Shown here: positions 57,849 through 64,000 of the stretch, piece by piece
Position numbering within the stretch: the first letter of the stretch is position 1
Layout of the letters: each line of letters starts with the position of its first letter
NCBI GenBank assembly: GCA_947095535.1
Contig: OX352774.1
Location: 210,850,965 to 210,914,964, forward strand
Direction of reading: 5' to 3'
Source: Poecilobothrus nobilitatus
Taxonomy: Eukaryota; Arthropoda; Insecta; Diptera; Dolichopodidae
DNA length: 64,000 bases
Program-made: the position numbers and the translations under genes
Notes under the pieces: generated by a model
What the model saw: the letters and a program-made list of their open reading frames with translations, nothing else
Told to the model about the DNA's origin: nothing
The model's database searches: none

Positions 57849-57940
57849 ATTTTTACTTTAACTTAAGACTTTTTTACTTTATGTGAAAATTTTCTACTTT
57901 AAGTGAACCCATTTTTACTTTAAGTAAAGACATTTTTATC
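57849..57940. repeat. Second locus of the 21-bp ACTTTAAGTGAA repeat
   Basis: Four degenerate copies of the unit seen in the fold-back element at 2550-2930 (TTTTTACTTTAACTTAAGAC, TTTTTACTTTATGTGAAA, TTCTACTTTAAGTGAACCC, TTTTTACTTTAAGTAAAGACA). Only one orientation is present, so this is either a solo arm or an independent array of a dispersed family. Confidence 0.82.
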
Positions 57941-59944
57941 ATCCATTATTATTCCATCGTTACATATTTAGGTAATTATCTCGAAAAAGGAAAAATGTAT
58001 GAACTTATTTTGAAACTGAGGAATTGGTGATTTTGAAAATGAAATAAAATGGTACATTAGTAGCGGTTTTTATTTTATAAAAACTATTATTAAAAAAAGG
58101 CGAAGATGTTGTTACTTCTTTAAAAAATTAATGAAAGGATGTTATCTCGGAAATCGTTAAAAATAGACGACCAATATTCTAATAAATAAATTTAGAACTA
58201 ATATTTAAGATTTTAACATCAATACTTAAGAGAAAATCAATTTTTTTTTTATAATTTTTTTGGGATGGAAATAAATTTTTTTAGAACGGGTGAATATATG
58301 AAATGAAATTCAAAATGAAAGAAAATCTATTCCACTGGTATATGTTTCATATTCCTTTCGTGTTTGATATACGCTTGGAATAGTGGCGAAATAACTATTC
58401 GTATATAATTTACAATGACTAAATAAAATGTTACCCTATTATAGGTATGAACTATGAAATTATGTTAAACCTTAATATTTTTTTTTAATTTCGTTCAATT
58501 TTTTTTATTGTAAATTCTGTTTTAAGAACTATATTTCTTCAGAATTTTTCTAAATTATGATACGAATAATAATAATATCCCTTGAATTAAAAGATATGAT
58601 GACAATGACATTACAATAATAAAGAGGATCATTAATCTCTTTATTCACAATACAATACAAGTAGGTCCCATAATATTTTTCTTATCTAAAAAAACTAACT
58701 TAATAAAATTAGGAATATGTAATTAAAAAAAGTCATTGACATGTCAATTAAAGAATAACATTCAATATAACGAAAGAGTTTTGTTGAAGGGTTAAGAGAA
58801 TTTTGTTTTAAATTTTAACAAAATAATATATATATAATAAATAATGTTAAAATCATATCATTCTTTAATAAGAGAAAGAATTAGATTTTATTGTTCAAAA
58901 ATATTAGGTAAATTATATTATATAAGGGATTTTTTAATTTAAAAAAGTTAAATTTTCCAGTGATTATAATTATGTATATGTACATATTTATAAATTTATC
59001 ATAAAAATCAATGTTATTTTTAATACATCATGAAAAAATCAAAAAAAAAACATACTTAACTTTTCTATCTGTTTTCAATATAAAGAAGGCTCTATAATCG
59101 AAAATATATAAAATATTGTACCAAAAAATTTTGTAATCACCATAAAAAAAAAAAAAAAAAAAAACAGAAGTAGATATAAAAAAAAATATACTCAGGTGGA
59201 CTATAAAATTTTTTTTTTTTATTATTATATATTGTTTAAAAAAGTACATACATAGTACAGAATACATAATATAATTTTTTTTTTTACTAAAAAGCTAGCT
59301 GTCATTATACTTATTTGTTTTTCTTTACTGCCATAAAAATCATTAAAAAATAAATGAAAATTATTGCTGTAAGTAATTAAAAAAAATATATAGATATGTA
59401 CATATATAATTAAGTAATTAATGTGAAAATTATTTTATAACTATTATAATTAATATGCTTTTGTTACGCAATTTAGGAAGTAAAATCTCAAGTTCACTCT
59501 TTCGCTTATAATATTAAGATTGTATTTTGGAAATCGCAGGATACATTTTAATTAAAAGAAGTCAAGAATAATAGATACATATATATATACATATATGTAT
59601 ACACAAAATCATCAAGAAACTCAAAATATTAATCTGAGCAATTAGTCTCTTAAAACTGCATTATAAATCATACAGAAAAACATGATCAGATGAGTATAAT
59701 ATTATCGTATATAAGTAAATACGAAATAAATTCGGCATAGTATAAGTAATTTTGATCCTAACAAAATCGTAATGCATAAAGAAATGGAAGTTAAATATAG
59801 AAGTTTGCTAAGAAAATCTGTAATTTAACAAAAAATATGTACATGAAAGTTTACAGGGCATAATCATGAAGTCTTATAATACGCGACACGACTTAATTTA
59901 TCGACAAAACATAATATTTTGAATGCATGTTTTTAACCTAACTA
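57941..59944. other. AT-rich DNA upstream of lilli coding exons, no gene seen
   Basis: Homopolymers and short palindromic words. The open frame at 59028-59267 consists of T-run-encoded hydrophobic residues and is not credible. Confidence 0.6.
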
Positions 59945-60371
59945 CAGGCTAGACGAGCCAGTACTAGCAAGATAGTACACATATACATGAACATTTTTGA
60001 CAATTCATTATATTTTTTCAATTATCTCCTCCACTATCTTGACATTTTTCTTGCTAGTAATTGAGATAATAATTTGACACTTCGAATAATTAAAAATGGC
60101 GACAAATAAAAAACAACATTCATTTTAAATAAATTTTTTGCGGTTGTTTTATTTTTAATTTAATATTTTGTTTGTGTCTATTTTAAACATGAAACACAAA
60201 TAAACTTCAAAAGTTTTGATAAAAATATAAAATAAACCTGAAAAATTTTCATAAAATATGAAATAAACTTAATAAATTCTAATAATAAATGAAGCCACAT
60301 ACGTCACAGATACAGTAATTTGATATTTCGTACTAACTCGCAAGATAGCAATTCTGTCTCGTCTGACTGCC
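59945..60371. mobile_element. MITE-like element, about 430 bp
   Basis: The left end CAGGCTAGACGAGCCAGTA and the reverse complement of the right end GGCAGTCAGACGAGACAGAA match over most of about 19 bp. Just inside, ACTAGCAAGATAG and ACTCGCAAGATAG recur at both ends in the same orientation, and internal words (CTATCTTG, CTTGCTAGT) repeat the theme inverted. There is no open frame. Target duplications are not clear, so the family cannot be assigned. Confidence 0.5.
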
Positions 60372-62635
60372 GGGTAAATGTCATTATAACAAATAACAAT
60401 ACGACAAAACAAAGCCGGTTCGGCGACAAAAGTTTAATTAAAATTTGATGTTTGTGACAATGACGTATAATTTTGACAGTTCATTGTGTTTACTGTTTAT
60501 AATAAATTTAAATTGCTAGCTTAGGTATTCATTATTATTCAAAATGAGGTTGGAAAGAAACCAATTAATTAAATACATATTTCATTTTGTACCATTTAAA
60601 TCTAATCTTATACGTTATATCATTCAGATTTAACCAATTTTTCTTTAAAGTTAAATAAGGAAAAAAATAAATAAAAATCGTATTCCTTGCATTTTTATTT
60701 TATGATTTTTCTTCTTTTTATATACTTCTTGTATCACTTCTAAATAGTTCTATGATATTTTACCCTACTTTACTAATTTACTATTCATATATTATATATA
60801 TAAGTATAAACATGTTTATGTGTTCCCTATTTTAAAGATACACCATGAAAATACAAATAAATTTTGCAAGAAAAAAAAAACATGAACCAAAAATATTCAA
60901 ATGAAATAACATTCTTTTTCTCTTTTTTTTCCAAAATATAAATTGGTATTATTATATACCAAGTAGCAACTAGTAACTAGATATAATCGAGCTGAGTAGT
61001 TGTTGATAATGTCCTTTATATTTTAAATAAAAAGCAAATAAACAAAAACAAAAAAAAAACATAACAGTAAAATTGCAGTCAGTTTCATATAATATGACCA
61101 AGAATTCGCATGATAAGTTTTCCATATGAATAAATTTCTGGAAAACATTGAATGAAAAATCTAGGATATTTTCAAAAAGTTAAATAAATTTTTATTGAAA
61201 TATTGAATTGTATTTTTTTTATAAATACTTTGGTTATGAAAAAAAATAATGATTTTTGAAATTTTTGTTGTAATTATTCGAATTTTAAATAAAATAAACT
61301 TGTGATTTAATATTTTTATAAAAAATATACACATTTTATTGAAAATATGAATTGGAATGTTCAAAATTCCAAATGTAGTGTAAAATATTCCATGTTTTTT
61401 TTCCATGGCAAGAAAAGTAGAGCAGTTACTTACAGGATTTAATTGTTTTCAAATTTGTTTAAATAGAGAGAAAAAATACAGATCAGAATATAGGAAAATA
61501 ATTGGGAGTTTTGGAATATATTTAACACCTAACAAGTTTAAATGATATTCTTTAAAAATTTTACTATATAAATTCCTTTCTTCCTTTTTTAAAACAACAA
61601 ACGGTCGGTTCCCCAAAAGGAACATTTATATCATTTTTCAATAAAAAAAGCCTATAAAAAAACTCTTCAATAAAAAGCCTATAGAAATTTTATCTCAAAT
61701 TTTGTATAGCGAGTTTTGTATGGATTTCATTTCCTTACAGTTTCTTTTCGATTGTCAAGGATTTTTACACGTCTTGGTGGAAAAAATATTGTTTTAGTTC
61801 TTTTTATTTATATTGAGATTAAAGCAATTCAGAATACTAAAAACAATCATCTTAAATTGGGACAATTTCATTAAAATTATTACCTATTTTTTTTTAGATT
61901 TAAAATTAATAAATTTTGTTGATGTTTTTTTTGTTTTTCTAAATAAAATAAAACTAATCTTTGTTTCAAACTAAACATATAAAATAAACTTTGATGTGTA
62001 AATTTACCAACAGCAGCAGAAAGGATAAAATAATATAACAACTTGCATGCAATAGTTATTCGGAAAAAAAATAAACAAAAAGTTTGTTTTATTTTGAATT
62101 CTTCTCATTTATTATGTTTATACTTATATTATTAAAAAAAACTACAACGGGTTTTCCACACGGGGACACCAAGTTACATATAATAATATGGAGCTACAAA
62201 AACAATGTTCATGAAACGTATGTATTTCAACTAAATATTTTTTTTTTACGTTGCAACACACATTAAAGTAATAACACAAACAAAATTTTTATTTATTTAA
62301 TCCCGTTTGTTAATAATATGTATCCCAGTGTAAAACTCCTTATTAAAATAATGCATAATATGTATATATAAAAGAAGGATTCTGTAAAGTTAAAAAATCC
62401 CAAAAAAATATATTTATCCAAGCGTATACAAACGCCTTATACATTTATACATATAATGTTATAGTAAAAACAATAAAAAAAAAAGAAACTGTTTAACAAA
62501 AAGTTTAAAAAAAAAAAGTATTGCAATTTTTGCAATTGCTTGTTTTGTTCGTTTTAGTTTTTTTTCTTTTTTGTTCTTTAGTTTTTTTTTCCCTTTTTGT
62601 TTTGTATTGTATATTGCATTGTAACATTTTGCTCT
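60372..62635. other. Upstream DNA, mildly complex patches, no gene seen
   Basis: 60360-60500 is less AT-rich than its surroundings (GCCGGTTCGGCG, TGACAATGACG). A 29-codon open frame starts at 60544, which is too short to call. At 61640-61695 the phrase TTCAATAAAA(AA)AGCCTATA is directly repeated about 40 bp apart, and GTTCC/GGAAC form a small hairpin near 61609-61625. Confidence 0.45.
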
Positions 62636-62770
62636 TGGCTGCACGACATCATCGTCATCATCAAAAACAAACGTTTCTAGTCAGTCAGCAAGCATAGTTC
62701 ACACAGCAGTAACAAAATCAAAAAACAAAAGAGGAGTCCTTTAGCCAAGGATTTGATTTGAGGGCGTATG
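62636..62770. promoter_or_regulatory. Possible promoter or 5' UTR patch upstream of lilli
   Basis: A 130-bp stretch of balanced composition (CTTGGCTGCACGACATCATCG, GTCAGTCAGCAAGC, GAGGAGTCCTTTAGCCAAGG) in otherwise AT-rich DNA. On the plus strand TCAGTC (about 62680-62685) fits the arthropod initiator TCAKTY. On the minus strand, downstream A/C-rich sequence (CAAAACAAAAAGGG) looks like a fly 5' leader. It is a candidate lilli leader exon or a divergent start. No splice donor can be chosen with confidence. Confidence 0.25.
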
Positions 62771-64000
62771 AACAAAAAATTCATATACATACATAATATA
62801 CTTAAGTACATATATATATTTTTAATATAAAAATGTTACAACTCAAAATATGATTTTTTTGAGGAAACTCAATATTTATTTTAACTAAGTTAGAGTTATA
62901 TTCCTACTTTCCTTTTTTCTAATTATAGAAATAATTTTTTTTAAATTAACAACTGCAGAAGATTCTTTTATTTACATAAAAACTATTATATTAATGCATG
63001 GCTTGCGCTTACAATTTATGCCGCTTCCAGTTAGCTTTAATTAAATTTTTTTGTATTTCACCTTATCCATAACGTTTACATATTATAATCAGGTATAATT
63101 TAAAAAGAAAAAAACAAGGAAATATAGAGTAATGTCACTTTCATTATTTTTGTACAGAATGCAATATGTCAAATAAATATAAATATATTAACATGTATAA
63201 ATATTATATATTATATTATATATATTATAATATATTATAATGTATGAGTGTTTTATTTTTTTCTTTCGGTGTACTTAAATGGTTAAGATGAGTATCTTAA
63301 TCGGTTGAACAAAAAATATTTACTTATTCATTTATGTATGGATATACACTGAAGAGCAAAAGTGTTAAAATGTTTAAGAACAATTAAAAATATTTTGTTA
63401 ATATGATATGTTTAACCATTAAAAATATTTAGTGATTTTACTTAATTTTTTTGTTTTAAATATTTATTGTAAAATATTTTATATATACATACATATACTG
63501 ATTCTTTTGATTCAAGATAAAAAAAAATTGTTGATAAATTTTATGAGATTTAAAAAACTCTTCAAAAACTGCGATAATTCCTTTGACAATTAACCTAAAA
63601 ACGTCCCTAAAACAATAAATGTTTTTTTTTGTCTTCAGAAAGATTGAAAATAATAATGTGGCCTATTTATTATACGGTACACATAAAGTATAGGATATAT
63701 TAACTTTCGTATGGTGTTTGTAACCACCAAAAAAAACAAGCTAGATATGGACATGTCTATATATTCTTAATCAGTGTCATCTCCTGAGTCTATTTAACAA
63801 TGTCCGTTCGTCCGTTCTTACAATAACTTAAAAACTAACAAAGCTATCTTAATAAAATTTATATATTAGGTTACTAATTAGTAATTACGAAAGAGAGACG
63901 GAGATTGTAATTGGGGAATATCCGTCCATGGGTTCAGATGTTAAAGCTTCCGATTGAGTCAGATAGCTGCCAGACGCATTCTAAACCTTAACAAACATAT
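62771..64000. other. AT-rich DNA, with a dispersed repeat at the right end
   Basis: From about 63700 the sequence becomes more complex: ATGGACATGTCTATATATTC, CAGTGTCATCTCCTGAGTC, then ATGTCCGTTCGTCCGTTC and TAACTTAAAAACTAACAAAGCT. This order, a short degenerate TCCG tract followed by such text, recalls a dispersed repeat common in insect genomes and the TCCG tract at 11772. The right boundary lies outside the window. Confidence 0.45.

Overview
The window is eukaryotic nuclear DNA from an insect, most likely a fly (Diptera). It is extremely A+T rich, with dense poly-A/poly-T runs. It carries two multi-exon genes, both on the minus strand, with GT-AG introns that are mostly 56-135 bp. The gene content (an ELAV-family RNA-binding protein of the Rbp9 type next to lilliputian/AFF) matches what I remember of cytological region 23C in Drosophila melanogaster. 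No bacterial, viral or organellar genes are visible, and the species cannot be named from sequence alone.

Layout. 1-6692 is AT-rich DNA downstream of the first gene, with a fold-back repeat at 2550-2930. 7077-10715 (minus) is Rbp9: six coding exons encode 392 residues with three RRMs. A decayed Tc1/mariner element sits in intron 2 and an unlisted 39-nt in-frame microexon candidate in intron 3. Past the single TAA stop, the same frame stays open for another 127 codons of Gln/His-rich sequence (6693-7076). 10716-47542 is a 37-kb gene-poor interval that may include Rbp9 5' UTR exons I cannot identify. It contains a degenerate tandem repeat of about 480 bp units (11772-12960), a hAT remnant (14337-15406), a perfect 26-bp hairpin (23185-23258), tRNA-derived SINEs (23455-23648; about 24590-24672), a long inverted repeat (28364-28590) and a Ty1/copia remnant (about 43900-44500). 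47543-54970 (minus) is lilliputian: fourteen coding exons whose lengths add up to one open frame of 2141 residues, with the N-terminal homology region, Ser-rich ALF-like region, AT-hook, acidic tract, SP-repeat array and C-terminal homology domain in family order. 54972-64000 lies upstream of its first identified coding exon and holds another copy of the 21-bp repeat, a MITE-like element and a promoter-like patch.

The two proteins work at different steps of gene expression: Rbp9 is a U-rich RNA binder (splicing, polyadenylation, mRNA stability), and Lilli is a scaffold of the super elongation complex. Their adjacency looks like conserved chromosomal order, not a functional operon. The observations most worth checking are the open frame beyond the Rbp9 stop (possible readthrough) and the microexon in the RRM2 beta2-beta3 loop.
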